DNA of 64,000 bases, from assembly GCA_013423385.1 (NCBI GenBank), contig BLZA01000023.1:1220820-1284819 (forward strand). The letters are read 5' to 3'. The stretch's first letter is position 1; each line of letters starts with the position of its first letter. The notes under the pieces were generated by a model, which saw only the letters and a list, made by a program, of their open reading frames with translations, was not told the DNA's origin and made no database searches. Positions 1 through 11,983 of the stretch are shown here, in pieces. This stretch comes from Naganishia liquefaciens. Its lineage: Eukaryota > Basidiomycota > Tremellomycetes > Filobasidiales > Filobasidiaceae. The translations under genes were made by a program, and so were the position numbers.

Positions 1-3000
1 GGAGTGTTTCGAGCGGATATTCCGACTCAATTCAAAGTGGTTCCCAGCGCTATGCAAGGCCTCATCAACGATTTGGACGCTGCTCTGAAATTCAGTATCA
101 TCGAGGAAGGCGGTCACAAGATGGACGACATCGAAAACTATGACGAGGTCAAAGGTCAGATCCAGAAAGCGCTCGAGATAATGCGGGATCAACCGAATCG
201 ATTCGACAAGCCATTGATCTATCATCTTGACGTTGCGGCCATGTACCCGAATATCATGTTGTCAAATCGGCTACAACCGGATTCGGTCAAGGAAGAAGCA
301 GCTTGTGCGGTATGCGACTACAACAGAGTGGACAAGCAGTGTGACCGACGCATGGTATGGTCGTGGCGTGGAGATTACTTTCCGGCAAAGCGAGACGAGT
401 TTAACATGATCAAGCACGCTCTTGACCAAGAGACTTTTCCTGGTAAATGGCCCGACTCGCCGAGGCGGCGGTTTACCGATTTGCCGCCGGCGGAGCAGTC
501 GGCCCTCATTCACAAGCGACTCGGCGATTACTCTCGAAAGGTCTACCGCAAGACGCACGAAACAAAGGTCGTTGACAGGACCGCAATTATCTGTCAGCGG
601 GAGAATCCGTTCTATATCGACACGGTCAGGGCTTTCCGAGATCGGCGATACGAGTACAAGGGCAAACACAAATCCGCAAAGAAAGATCTCGATAATGCGC
701 TCGCCCAAAAACTACCGATCAGCGAAGTTGATGAAGCCAAAAAGATGATCGTCCTCTACGACTCTCTACAGCTGGCTCACAAGTGTATTCTGAATTCGTT
801 TTACGGCTACGTCATGCGAAAAGGAGCACGGTGGTACTCAATGGAGATGGCGGGCATCACCTGTCTTACCGGTGCAAAGATCATTCAAATGGCCAGGCAG
901 CTGGTCGAGCAGATCGGCCGACCACTGGAATTGGATACAGACGGTATTTGGTGCATGTTGCCAGGTACTTTTCCCGAGGATTTCGATTTCAAGCTGAAAT
1001 CCGGGAAAAAGTTCCGTGTGTCGTATCCATGCACCATGCTCAATCACTTGGTTCACGATCAATTCACCAATCACCAGTACCATGACCTCGACGCTGAATC
1101 AGGAGAGTATGCAGTCAAGAAGGAGAACAGTATCTTTTTCGAACTCGATGGGCCTTACAAAGCCATGATTCTTCCGTCTTCGAAAGAGGAAGATAAGCTA
1201 CTCAAGAAGCGATACGCCGTATTCAACTTTGATAATTCGCTGGCGGAACTCAAGGGATTCGAGGTCAAGCGTCGAGGAGAATTGCAGCTTATCAAGATCT
1301 TCCAGTCTCAGATTTTCGACAAATTCTTGCTTGGAACCACGACGGAGGAATGTTATGCAGAGGTAGCTAAAGTAGCCGACCAGTGGCTCGACATCTTGCA
1401 AAGCAGGGCATCGAGTCTTGACGATGTCGAGCTCGTCGAGCTCATTGCCGAAAACCGAAGCATGTCCAAGACTCTCGCTGAATATGGCGGACAAAAGTCA
1501 ACATCCATCAGTACTGCTCGACGTCTGGCAGAGTTTTTGGGCGAGCAGATGGTCAAGGACAAGGGTCTGGCGTGTAAATTCATCATCTCCGCCAAACCGT
1601 TCGGCGCACCCGTCACGGAGCGAGCTGTTCCCGTCGCCATTTTTGATGCAGAGGACAGCATCAAGCAGCACTTTTTGAAAAAATGGCTCAAGGATAACAG
1701 TTTGACCGATTTCAACATGAGATCCATCTTGGATTGGGCTTATTACGAGGAACGATTGGGATCGGTCATTCAGAAACTAATCACGATTCCAGCTGCCTTG
1801 CAGAAAGTCAACAACCCCGTCCCGCGCATCCGGCATCCGGACTGGCTGCACAAGAGGGTCATGGCCAAAGAGGACAAATTCCGCCAACACAAACTTACAG
1901 ACATGTTTGGCAAAGCTCCTGCTAGGGCGGATTCTGGCGACATTGAAGATTTTGGCAACACTGGCACCAAAACTTCGGTCTTTGGACGGCGAATAGCCGT
2001 CAACAAGAAGAAGAAGCAAGTGGTTGAGATGGAACCAGAAATTGAGGAGATTCCACCTGATCCAACGGTTGATTACCCTGGATGGCTGCGTTGCATGAAA
2101 AAGGTGTGGAAGGCGAAGCGAATCGCGCATGCCAAGCAGAGCAGATCGGCGGCGACAATGGCATCACGCTCCAAGGTGCCGATCAAGGCGATGTTCCAGC
2201 AGCAGTCTTTCGGCATGTCCAACAGCCATTGGGATGTCGTTCAGATCTCGCCATCGAACCGGCCGGGCGAATTTAAACTGTGGCTCGCCATCAATTCGAG
2301 TTTCCAGTGCATCAAGCTGCACATTCCCCGGCAATTTTATCTGAACCTAAAGAGCAAACCAAAGAAGGGTACATTCCATCCGAGTTATCAGGCAGTACCT
2401 ATAGCGAGAACGCTTCCGAGGAACCATCCATCACGTCATTTATACAAGTTTACCGTAGACGAGCGAATTTTTGTCGAAGAAGAATCGCATTTTTCGGATT
2501 TGATCAATCATCCCAATGTCGATGGCGCTTACGAGCTACAAGTGAGTCCATTTAATGGCGATTGAAGCAGTACTGACAGCGAAACAGATCACACCCACAG
2601 TTCGAGCGCTTCTTGAATTCGGAACATCATGCGCCATCAAGCCGGGCGTACGAGGCGGCCTCAGTCGTGGCCTGGACAAGGGACTGATGCTCGACGAGCT
2701 CGAGAGCGCAGGATCATCTATCAGTCGACATCGATACTTGAATCATGGCCAGGGTATGCGCTACATGTACCTTCACCATTCAATGATGGACAGCAGGCAT
2801 CTCTATGGTCTCTTCATCACCGGAAAACAGCCAAAGATCTTCCTTGTCGACTCTGCTCGAAACAGGCCACAAATACCGAATCCGTCGAAAATGTACGCGG
2901 AGACGTACCAGAACCTGCCGGAATCTGCACATTCAGACTTGATTCCGTACGCTGACAGCATATCGCCCGAGTTTGCGGCACATACCACCGAAGCGGCCGC

Positions 3001-5294
3001 AATGAAGGCTCTGGCCAAGGAGCTCAATGAGCATCGACGCGGTCCGAATATGCTTGTCATTCGATCGCCTCAGGAGGCTGGACACTTTTACGTCAAACAT
3101 AACATCTTTTCCGAATTCCCCATCGTCATGGCAGCACATCATGCGGATGAAACTCACTCGTCGTTGATGTGGATTGTCCATGCAACCAAGACCATGATTC
3201 GGGATTATTTCAAGCTCAATAGTTGGCTAAAGCATCAAATCGAGCATGCCGAGCATTATGATGTTCCGTTGGGTGTAGGTCTGTCGCGGGTTCCCTCTAT
3301 TCCTCCGCTGATCCCTCTATCAGAATATTCCTTCAGACATGGGACTGTTCATGGCAGACATTGACTTTGCCCGACGTCTCCATCGGCAGGATATGGTCCT
3401 TTGGTGGTCCGTTGGCGCCAAACCAGATTTAGGCGGCAGCGAGCAAGATCAACATAGTCAACAAGTGGAGGAGAACCTTTTGCCACAAATCTCCGTTCCA
3501 GGCTGTTACAGCAACGCAGTTCTAGAGGTCACCATTGACGATCTCGCCATCAATGCCATTCTGCAATCAGCGATTGTTAACGAGATGGAGGGCAGTGGAT
3601 CGGGATCCATGGCGTTTGACTCTGCCTCTCATAATCTGGATGAATACGCCAAGGGCTCGGCGCATACGGCTGCCACGCTCGGAGATGCTGTTCTGCCAAC
3701 GCAGACATTCGCCATTCTTAAAAGCATGGTGCGCGCGTGGTGGACGGCCCACGCTCGTGCCAAAGTGAGCAAACGACGGACCAACGTCACCGATCTCGCG
3801 GTCAACCATTTCTGGCGATGGCTCAGCAGCAGCACCTCGGCCATGTACGATCCAGCGTTGCAGCGCTTCCTTTACAGCCTGATGCGTAAGGTTTTCTTGC
3901 AGCTGTTGGCAGAATTCAAGCGACTCGGCACTCAAGTGATCTATGCGGATTTCAACAGGGTATTCCTGTTGACGTCAAAACCCGATGCCAATAGCGCGTA
4001 CGCCTTTGCGCAATACCTTGTCACCGCCGCAACTTCGCAAGAGCTCTTCCAGGATATCTCGTTTGAGATATCACAATTTTGGAACTATCTCGCTTGGATG
4101 GACGTTGCCAATTTCGGAGGTGTCAAGATCCCGGCAATCGAAGCGGGCGACTCGAGGGCCACGTCGTCAGACACTATCACCATGGACTGGAACATCCAGG
4201 CCTACTTGCCGCCGGCAATTCAGCCCTACTTTGAAACTCAGGTGGGCAACTTTATCTTTGCCATGTACAGCGCCAAGAAGAAGGGCCACGACGGCAGGAC
4301 ACCGCTCAAGGCGATTCACGATCTCAATGGCAATACGAATGCCGACACGCCGGCGCCGACCCAGGTTAACCCAGCAAAGCAAAAAGAGCTGATCGCCGCC
4401 CAGGCCAGCATATCGCACCAGCTCACGCGGAGATTGCTGTCGATCGTCTCCAAGCTCAAGAAGCGCCAACATGCCGCGGCGACGGATCCCGACGAGGCGC
4501 AACTTTTCGCTTTTCCTCTGCTTCCCGGACAGGTCACGACGCCGACGAATCCGACGCTCGAGTTTATCAAATCGATCTGCGCCGTTTTTGCGCTGGCAAA
4601 GGAGTATAGCGTGGAAGTACAAATTCTCAAACGCAACTTGCTGGATCTCGTCAACGTGCGCGAGTTTGCCGAAGAAGCAATCTTCAAGAATCCGTGTGGG
4701 CAGCCGTTGATCTTGCCCATGGTTATTTGCGCCAAGTGCTTCTCATGTCGGGATGTGGATCTCTGCCGGGACCCTGATCGTCTGCCTGTGGTGACGCCGG
4801 AGAAGAAGGGATTGGAGATCCTGCCGCCAATGCGAGAGTCCTGGGCTTGTCAGGTGGGTTCTTTTGCCGGACGATTTTAGCTCGCGACTGACAACTGTCT
4901 ACAGGTCTGCTCGGAGGAGTATGACAGAACGTTGATCTCGAAGCCCCTGATTGAGCTCGTCACCAGGATTCAAATAGCGTATCAGCTGCAGGACGTGAGT
5001 CGATGGGACGGCTGTGTTTCCAACACGTAGCTCATGCCTGCTTCTAGTTGACATGCACCAAGTGCGGTCAAATCCGAAGCGACAATCTCGCCAGCACGTG
5101 CGGCTGCGGAGGAGCCTTTCGTACGACCCTCAGCAGGGTGGATCTGAAGCGAAAGTTGAGGAGCATTCTGAGCAGTGAGTGTGAGCTTGTGCGCTTTCAC
5201 CAGACGCGGATCCTGACGTTGCGTTGCAGTCACCGAGTACCACCAGCTAGAGTTGGCGGGCTCGTATGTCAAGTCGATTTTGGCCGGTTGGTAG
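1..5294 (+). CDS. POL2: DNA polymerase epsilon catalytic subunit, 5' truncated by the window edge
   Basis: Catalytic subunit of the leading-strand replicase Pol epsilon in the nucleus. The reading frame is open from base 1 and about 560 N-terminal residues (including most of the exonuclease domain) lie outside the window. Visible in order: polymerase motif A ([10 protein letters not shown], about 230), the CysX cluster typical of Pol epsilon ([16 protein letters not shown], about 300), motif B ([19 protein letters not shown], about 790), motif C (LDTDGIWC, about 930), then the long inactive C-terminal polymerase half and the zinc modules CysA (CAKC..CQVC, 4730-4910) and CysB (CTKCGQI..CGCGG, 5054-5115). 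Exons as I read them: 1-2541, 2588-3274, 3324-4853, 4905-4994, 5048-5174, 5230-5294, giving 1679 residues here. Yeast Pol2 is about 2220 residues, so the 3' end looks complete. Convergent with the next gene. Confidence 0.97.
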
Positions 5295-5585
5295 TCTTCC
5301 CTTGACGTTGTATACAGGCAGGATAGTTGTAGACGCAGAGAAAAGCACTGCATGAATGGTAATTGAAACATTGGACATGGGAGACAACGTCGACATGGCA
5401 CGTTGCCGTCAAGCATCAGCCGTCCTTGGATGATATGCAATATGCTGTATTATACAAAGTGGTCCTGTCCTGGCTTATCGAAGTCAAAAGGAACGTCGTC
5501 TCGTCAAGGTTCGTCAAGATATCCACAAGAAGAAACATGTCTCTCTCTCCTCTGCAATCATCCCACATGCCCCGCCCCGGCCCGC

Positions 5586-7211
5586 CTACTCATCCGACGA
5601 ATCCGAATCATCCATATACTCGTCCCCTGCCTTGTTCTGCGAGTTGTAATAGATGAACTGCCCGAGGACGATCAGATCCAGGAACACGGTCCCGCCGGAG
5701 CCTGTCCGCGCGAGGAAGAGACAATCGTCAGCCTTGCTGGGTACACGTCGAGCAAAGGGGTGAGAACCGAGCGCACCGATGAGCCAGCTGATGTTGGCGA
5801 TGACGTAGCTGCGTTCGACGCTCTTGAGGAGGATGCTGGCGACGTAGGTCAAGTCTGAGTCGGAAGCGGCGGGGCGGGGCGGGGAGGAAGGGGATCAGGA
5901 ATGACGATGCCAAGGCCGGGGCAAATGACGGAGAGGAGAACCTACTGCCGGAAATGGAGAAGAAGAACAAGCTCAAGCTGAGTCCCTCGCAGCGCGTCTT
6001 CCTGCGCACACGGCCGAGGAGGATCTATCAGCGTTCCAAGGGTCTCACGGCCAAGCGGGGGCGCGGGGGAGACTCACGCATTGTGCGCAATCTGCGGGAT
6101 CCGGCTCCCGATGTAGAGCGCCATGCTCGAATACCCGAGCACCTGACTCTTCCATTCCCACGGTGTGCGTTCCGTACCCACCACCACGACGGCCGTATGC
6201 GAGTGTCGGCTATGGTGATGATGTCTGGGCGGCGCGATGGGTCCGCCCGTGGATGGATGCGGGTGGAGGGATTGGAGGTACCATGCGATGATGCCGACCG
6301 AGGTGACAAATAGGAGGAGGAGCGGGTATTTGAGCCAGCCGGGGAGAAAAGGTTTCGTGGCGGGCGGAGGGTGGGACGAGTGGGAGGCGCGGCGGAGCGG
6401 GGTGCGTTCGGGGTCCGAGCGAGTGCGGTCGTTGATGGCGCGTCTGCGAGGGGGGGGGGGGGGCGCGGGAAGTGGGGAGCGGGGCAGGGTTAGGTGGTGT
6501 CGATGGCGGGAGGCGCCAGGAGGACATACTAGTAGTAGATCTGGAAAAGCAATATCACATCACAGAGCGTGTACTATGGGCCCCCGAGGTCAGCTTTCTT
6601 TCCCCACGGTGAAGCGTACGACGGCCGACTGACGTAGATTGCGAGGATTATCTGTGAATGCGGTGCCGGCGCGGTCAGCGAAGAGGCTTCCGTAGGAGGG
6701 CCCCGGGCGGTACACACCATGGTCGGCAGGAGATGCGCCATGGCGCCTCCGGCGAGGTTTGTCAGGTCGCCGACAAGCCACTGGGCGAGAGACGGCCGAT
6801 GAAAGGGTAGATGGGAAGAGAGGCAGGCCGTGAGGTCGGGTTGGGCTAACGAGGGGGGGGGGCGGGGGCAGGGGGAACGCACGAGAACGACGAAAGCGAC
6901 GCTGAGGCCCTCTCCGGACTTGAGCTGGTAATTCTACTTTCCCCCCGTCCGAGATCAGTATTCCGTGTGGGTCTATCCCGTGTGGAGACGGCTGACCTCC
7001 CATATCTGGCGGGCGTGCGAGATCAGCGTCGGGGCGGGGGAGGTGGGGATGCAGGGAAAGGAGACAGCGTACCTGTGGCGTATAGACGATGATCCAGCAC
7101 GCGATGGATATCCACCCTGCCTGCGCGCATACCCAAGAGGTGAGCAGGGAGTGAAACGACGGATGCGAGGCTCACGATGCCGGATGCGTCTTGGAGTGTG
7201 ATCTCTGTCAT
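5586..7211 (-). CDS. PQ-loop vacuolar/lysosomal amino-acid transporter (Ypq/PQLC2/Stm1 family)
   Basis: Seven-helix PQ-loop protein; the Ypq/PQLC2 family exports cationic amino acids across the vacuolar membrane. Two PQ motifs are visible, ACWIIVYTPQIWENYQLKSG near the N-terminus and YIGSRIPQIAHNAKTRCEGL in the second half, plus WLVGDLTNLAGG, NISWLIGSGGTVFLDL and an acidic C-terminal tail. Eleven exons fit one frame (885 nt): 7211-7176, 7120-7073, 7005-6997, 6933-6883, 6780-6718, 6651-6634, 6573-6530, 6443-6078, 6001-5946, 5854-5777, 5701-5586. Exon 3 is only 9 nt (I-W-E) and exon 6 only 18 nt. Odd: the only GT..AG junction I can see between exons 7 and 8 creates TA|A, a stop at codon 90, although the frame before and after matches the family. 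This may be a real lesion, an unusual splice or a sequence error beside the G-run at 6451-6462. Confidence 0.85.
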
Positions 7212-8018
7212 GGTCGGTGGTGGGGCTGGCGGGGGAAGGGGGGGAGGGGGAGGGGGGAATGCACTCGGGTGGCCTGATGATATCTGCCCCCCCTCCCCCA
7301 TCGTCGCTCGATCGCCCGTCATGCCCGACCGTCGACCGTCGGCGGGCGAAGAGGGGGAAGGGGAGGGGCAGGGTCATGTGTTGCAGGGCCGTCGACAAGG
7401 CCGTGTGTTCAGGCAGGGTTCTATACGACGGGGATGCTATGCTATGGGGGCCAGCACCGTGCAGGGGGATGGCAATCACCATCGAGGCGTCGCCGATGGC
7501 ATCGCCCCGTCAACATGGCTCTCGTGCGCGTCGTGGGGTGAGCGTGTGGACGGTTGACCGTAGGAGCGCTTGGAGGGCCATTGGGCATCGTCGTAGCCCT
7601 GAATGGAGTACTTGGGATGTCAGAGGTCATGGAAACTCTATAGGAACGGACGTCGCTCGGGCAAGGTGAGGCAAGAATGCACGCACGCGAGTGTCACCGG
7701 CAGTCATCGCGTCGCGGCGCCTCGGTGTCCATCCTTGCTCCGCCTGGAGCGACCCCAGCACAACGGCTCTCCCATGAGCCCATGCTGAGCGTCGCCACGA
7801 CCTGTCCCCCTGGCAGCTGGCAGACCGAGGATACTCGCCCGGTCGAGTCTATACCATCCCTGCCTGCCGGCGGCGCCCGTCCACTTTGGCCCGCCCGAAT
7901 TCACGTCGATCGGGCAGACGGGCGACGGCGAGCAGCGAGGTCAGGTTATCGCGAGCATGGACATTCTCCCACCCAGTCACCCACCCCCTCCCCTTCACCC
8001 TCCCACACCACCCACACC
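7212..8018. promoter_or_regulatory. Shared divergent upstream region of the PQ-loop and MTHFR genes
   Basis: No gene recognised. The 807 bp separate two start codons pointing away from each other, so it should hold both promoters. It contains purine-rich G tracts (about 7226-7260) and, just before the MTHFR start, a C/A-rich, CT-rich leader (7975-8018). No canonical TATA box stands out. Confidence 0.4.
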
Positions 8019-10532
8019 ATGGCCAAACTCTCCTCGCTCATCGCCCGCGAGCCGGCGACCGCGTTCCACACATTCGAGTTTTTCCCGCCGCGTACACCGC
8101 AAGGTCTGGCCAACTTGCTCGACCGGATCCACAGGCTGATCTCGGACCCCCTGAGGCCGCCCGTCGGGATCAGCGTCACCTGGGGTGCCGGAGGATCGAC
8201 GGCGGTCAAGAGCCTGGAGTTGGCCGGGGAGATTGTGAGGCTCGTCAGGGAGGATGCAAGGGGCGCGGACGTCCAGGTCGTGTTGCATCTGACGTGCACG
8301 AATATGGGCACAAGGCTGTTGGACCAGGCGTTGGCGGTGAGTCGGGGCGGACGAGGGGTCTCTGCATGTGTTCATAGTCCCCTCCCGTGGCCCTAGAAAT
8401 GCAGAGAACTCGGTATCCAGAACATCCTGGCCCTCCGTGGCGGTAAGGCACGAGGTCGAGGTTCCCATCCCCGCTCGTCGCCGTTGACGTTACCCTCTCC
8501 CCCAGACCCCCCGCGCAAGGAGGAATACCGCCCGGCACCCGGTCCCGAGACGGCCTCGCTCTCACCGACGACGCCCGCCGACCGGGCACCCCTGGGCGAC
8601 CTCGACCCGGCGGACATGATCCACGAGGATGCGTCCTCGGGCGACCAAGACCACGATGAATTCACCTATGCGGAAGATCTCGTACGGTACATTCGTGCCG
8701 GTCCACACGGCGACTGGTTCTGCATCGGCGTCGCGGGCTACCCGACGCCGCACGTCGATTCCCCGAGCGTCGAATCCGATGTCGCCTTCTTGGCGCAAAA
8801 AGTAAACGCCGGGGCCGACTTTGTGGTCACCCAGTTGTTCTACGATGTCGACGGCTTCTTGCGCTGGGTCGAGCGCGTGCGGAGCGCCGGCGTCGACGTG
8901 CCCATCATCCCGGGGATCATGCCGATTCAAAACTATGCGTCCTTTCGACGGCTCGTCAACCTGTGTAAATGCCCCGTGCCGAGGGATATCATTGATGACC
9001 TCGAGCCCATCAAGGTATGTCCTCGTGCCGTGGATTGAGCAGCACGCCCTGAACCTCGTTCCCTCCTCACGTAGTCCGACGACGCAGCCGTCAAACGCTA
9101 CGGCATCACACTCGCCACCACCATGATCCAGAGAATCCTCGACGCCCGTCTGCCGCAAGTCCATGGCGTCCACTTTTGTACCCTCAACCTCGAGAAATCC
9201 GTACGAACAATCATGGATAATCTCGGCTGGACGTCAGCAACCGCGTACCGGACCCCCGCGGCGGACCTGACGGGAGAGCATCATCATCATCATCGGGATC
9301 TGCTGATTGAGCAGAACGGAACCATGGTGCCCGCGACGGCGGCCGATCTGTCGGCGTCGTCGCCTTCCCGACAAGTCCAAGCGCTCAGTATCAGTCCCTC
9401 GGACGCGGCGCAGATGGCGCAGGTCGGGTTCAAGCATCGGCAGATGCATCAGCTGGGGATCACGGGCGCGGTCGAGGACGCGGCCGGGGCGGGGCCGCAT
9501 CAGGTGCAGCCGGGGGGAGGGGTCGTCGAGGATTGGGACGAGTATCCGAACGGAAGGTTTACGGATGTGAGGAGTCCGGCGTATGGTGAGATTGATGGGT
9601 ACGGAAATGGATTGAAAATCACGGTGAGTTTCTTCCGCCCTTGCGTGCGGGTGGGAACCTGACGTTGCTGCCTTGCGCGCGCGCCAGCCGGCACAAGCAC
9701 TCAAAGACTGGGGAGCGCCCGTCGACGCCGAATCCCTCTCGGCACTCTTCACGTCCTACCTCCAATCCGCGCCTTCCACACCCACCACACCCTTCTGTGA
9801 CCTGCCCATCTCTCCGGAATCACACACCATCCTACATTATCTCATCCACCTCAACTCGCCCGCCCGTCAAATGTGGACCGTCGGCTCGCAGCCGGCCGTC
9901 GATGGCGCACGGAGCGATGATCCGATTCACGGGTTCGGCCCAAAGGGAGGGTACGTGTTCCAAAAGAGTTTTGTCGAGTTTTTCGTCGGCGGCGTGCGCG
10001 ACGTGGAACGGCTGCAGGAGCGGATCGAGCGCGAGGGGCAAGGCGCGATCAAGTTTTATGCGGGCAATAAGAGGGTGAGTTTTGCGGCGGGGCGTGGGGG
10101 AAGTCGAGAGCACGGGCTGACGGGGCTGACGGGGCTGCGGGCGTTCAGGGCGACTTTATCAGTAATCTCGACAATGAAGACGTCAACTCGGTCACATGGG
10201 CCGTTTTCCCGGGACAAGAAATCGTCACGTCGACGCAAATCCAGGAAGAGTCCTTCCTCGCTTGGAAGGTGCGTAGACCGGCACTCCTAAACAAGGGTCT
10301 CTCGTTGACGTTTTCTCATGCATCGCAGGAAGAAGCATTCGAAATCTGGACAGAATGGTCGCGTCTCTATCCGCTCCGTTCGGCATCGCGCAAGCTGCTC
10401 CAGGGCATCGCAGATAATGCGTGGCTCGTCAGCGTGATACATCACGATTACAAGGATCCCGAGGGCCTGTGGAGGTTTTTGCTTGGCGACGAGTACGAGG
10501 CCGTGCGGCAAAAGGCACAAAAGAAGCAGTAA
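8019..10532 (+). CDS. MET13: Methylenetetrahydrofolate reductase (NADPH), cytosolic
   Basis: Reduces 5,10-methylene-THF to 5-methyl-THF, the methyl donor for methionine synthesis. The start MAKLSSLIAREP precedes the FAD-binding TIM barrel: HTFEFFPPRTPQG, ISVTWGAGGST, HLTCTNM, ELGIQNILALRGDPP, FCIGVAGYPTPH, DFVVTQLFYD, IIPGIMPIQNY, CKCPVP. The eukaryotic C-terminal regulatory domain follows (WTVGSQPAVDG, GYVFQKSFVEFF, FYAGNKRGDFISNL, WAVFPGQEIV, ESFLAWKEEAFEIW). Exons: 8019-8336, 8397-8442, 8506-9014, 9075-9623, 9688-10074, 10149-10268, 10329-10532, 710 residues. That is somewhat longer than yeast Met13 (about 600) because of a poorly conserved segment with an HHHHH run around 9280-9560. It could be the Met12-like paralogue; MET13 is used as the family name. 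It ends convergently with the next reading frame. Confidence 0.97.
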
Positions 10533-10748
10533 AAACGACTTTGGGGAGTCGATATGACGCATATGACAATACGCATTATTGCGCGAGTATACAGGGGGGA
10601 AGCAAGCGAACGAGGGTTGCAAACAATCAGGTGATACTATCATGGACCGTGAGAGCATGGTCTCGCGGTTCGACCTAGGTGAAACTTGGCTATGATACAT
10701 CCGCTAGATCCCCTCCGGCTCCGAGATGCTTCTGAACGATGCAGGTCT

Positions 10749-11261
10749 TTATGCGCTGGTGGCAAGGGACTCCTCTACGGCTCGAGTAGTGTAACGCTTA
10801 TTCTTCTCATGCACGATTCGCGCAATCCAGCTATACGCACAACCTGGACACACTTGGTCTAGCTCTTGGCCTCTCCCTGCTTGCGAGTCTTCTTGCGATA
10901 TCAGCTGGATGTGCTCCCAGACCTGAGCATTGTCAATGAGCGCGACTTTCTGTTCATGGAGCTCCTCGAACACGCGAAACAATATTTTGGCGCATCCGGC
11001 AAGCTCAAGTTGGACCCAACACCTATAGTGTTCCGGCTCGAAAGCTTTCGACTGTGTACTATCGGTATCAGCGGAGCGTATCGTAGACCGACCCATCGTT
11101 CGTTCAAAAGGCGGCTCGCCTTGCCACCAGACGGAGGATTCAATCCTAGCAAGCGGACTGGCAATACTTTTCCTCTGCGTAGACATAAACTCATAGCTGG
11201 AAGCGGAACTTGGCTTGCGGTTCCTGCGGAAGTCGCACAGAGTACTGGGCGAATTGCCCAT
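10749..11261 (-). CDS. Hypothetical protein with C-x2-C-A-x2-W-I motif
   Basis: Unrecognised single-exon frame of 170 residues starting MGNSPSTLCDF. The N-terminal half is Ser/Arg rich and looks disordered; the C-terminal half is more structured, with QLELAGCAKILFRVFEELHE and then DQVCPGCAYSWIARIV. The motif C-x2-C-A-x2-W-I recurs at nearly the same place in the frame at 11984-12550. No signal peptide or membrane segment is seen. It is convergent with MTHFR, 216 bp apart. It could be a lineage-specific gene or, less likely, a chance frame. Confidence 0.4.
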   Translation of the reverse strand: MGNSPSTLCDFRRNRKPSSASSYEFMSTQRKSIASPLARIESSVWWQGEPPFERTMGRSTIRSADTDSTQSKAFEPEHYRCWVQLELAGCAKILFRVFEELHEQKVALIDNAQVWEHIQLISQEDSQAGRGQELDQVCPGCAYSWIARIVHEKNKRYTTRAVEESLATSA

Positions 11262-11983
11262 TGTGAGGATTCAGGCACGTGGAAAGCGAGAAGGAATAAA
11301 GGCGATAGGTGGACCGACGTCAAACGGAAGAGTTCAAGTTGCAAGTGCCAGCGAAAGAGAAGGAATCGAGAACTCATATATCATAGGCCGGTCATGAGAT
11401 AAGTATTTCCTACATGGATCGTCATATCGCGCCTTTCTTCGGAATTCTACCTTGAGAATCAAAGCCGAAGCGAGTGGTAAATGGAAGGAAGCGAATAGAA
11501 ATTCGGGCATTCGGGCAATCTTCATGTCGTCGTCACACAGCCGCAGGTCCCCCAGTTTTGTGGGGAAAGGCAGTATATGTACAACGCTTCTTTGTCCTGC
11601 GGATTCTGTCACAAAAGACGTCCATCCGGAACTAAAGGAGCCACCAAAAAAAGAGGTGGACACTAGCAACCGCCGACTCACAGACGTTCGAGGGTCCTTC
11701 CAGGTCCTGAGGGGAAGGCAGGAAGGATAGCAGATGTGAGACAGTCGTCTGTGCTGAGGTTGACCGACGGCGGATTTCCAAGGCAGCTCTTGTCCTCCTC
11801 GGCTCTCTGCACTCCAATAGGTGATGCTCCGTCTCTCTGCTATCCTGAGCCAAAGGGATCATCGTTGAGATTCGGGTTGACACATATATATGTTTATAGA
11901 AATATAAAGTATCGAGCATGGACATGGACGCAGCAGGCCATTCAAGGACAGACTCGGAAGTTGGAAGCGGAAGGCGGCTACAG
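11262..11983. other. Gap between two hypothetical minus-strand genes
   Basis: Holds a 115-codon minus-strand frame (11334-11681, MSRRLLVSTSFFGG...) with no recognisable domain, which could be an upstream exon of the 10749-11261 gene or chance. An AT-rich stretch with tatatatgtttatagaaat lies at 11884-11905. Nothing else is supported. Confidence 0.3.

Noticed and set aside
271-708. 145-codon minus-strand frame inside POL2
   Set aside because: Shadow of a highly conserved polymerase exon.
10655-10685. B-box-like ggttcgacct, considered as a tRNA gene end
   Set aside because: No matching A box, acceptor stem or cloverleaf could be drawn around it.
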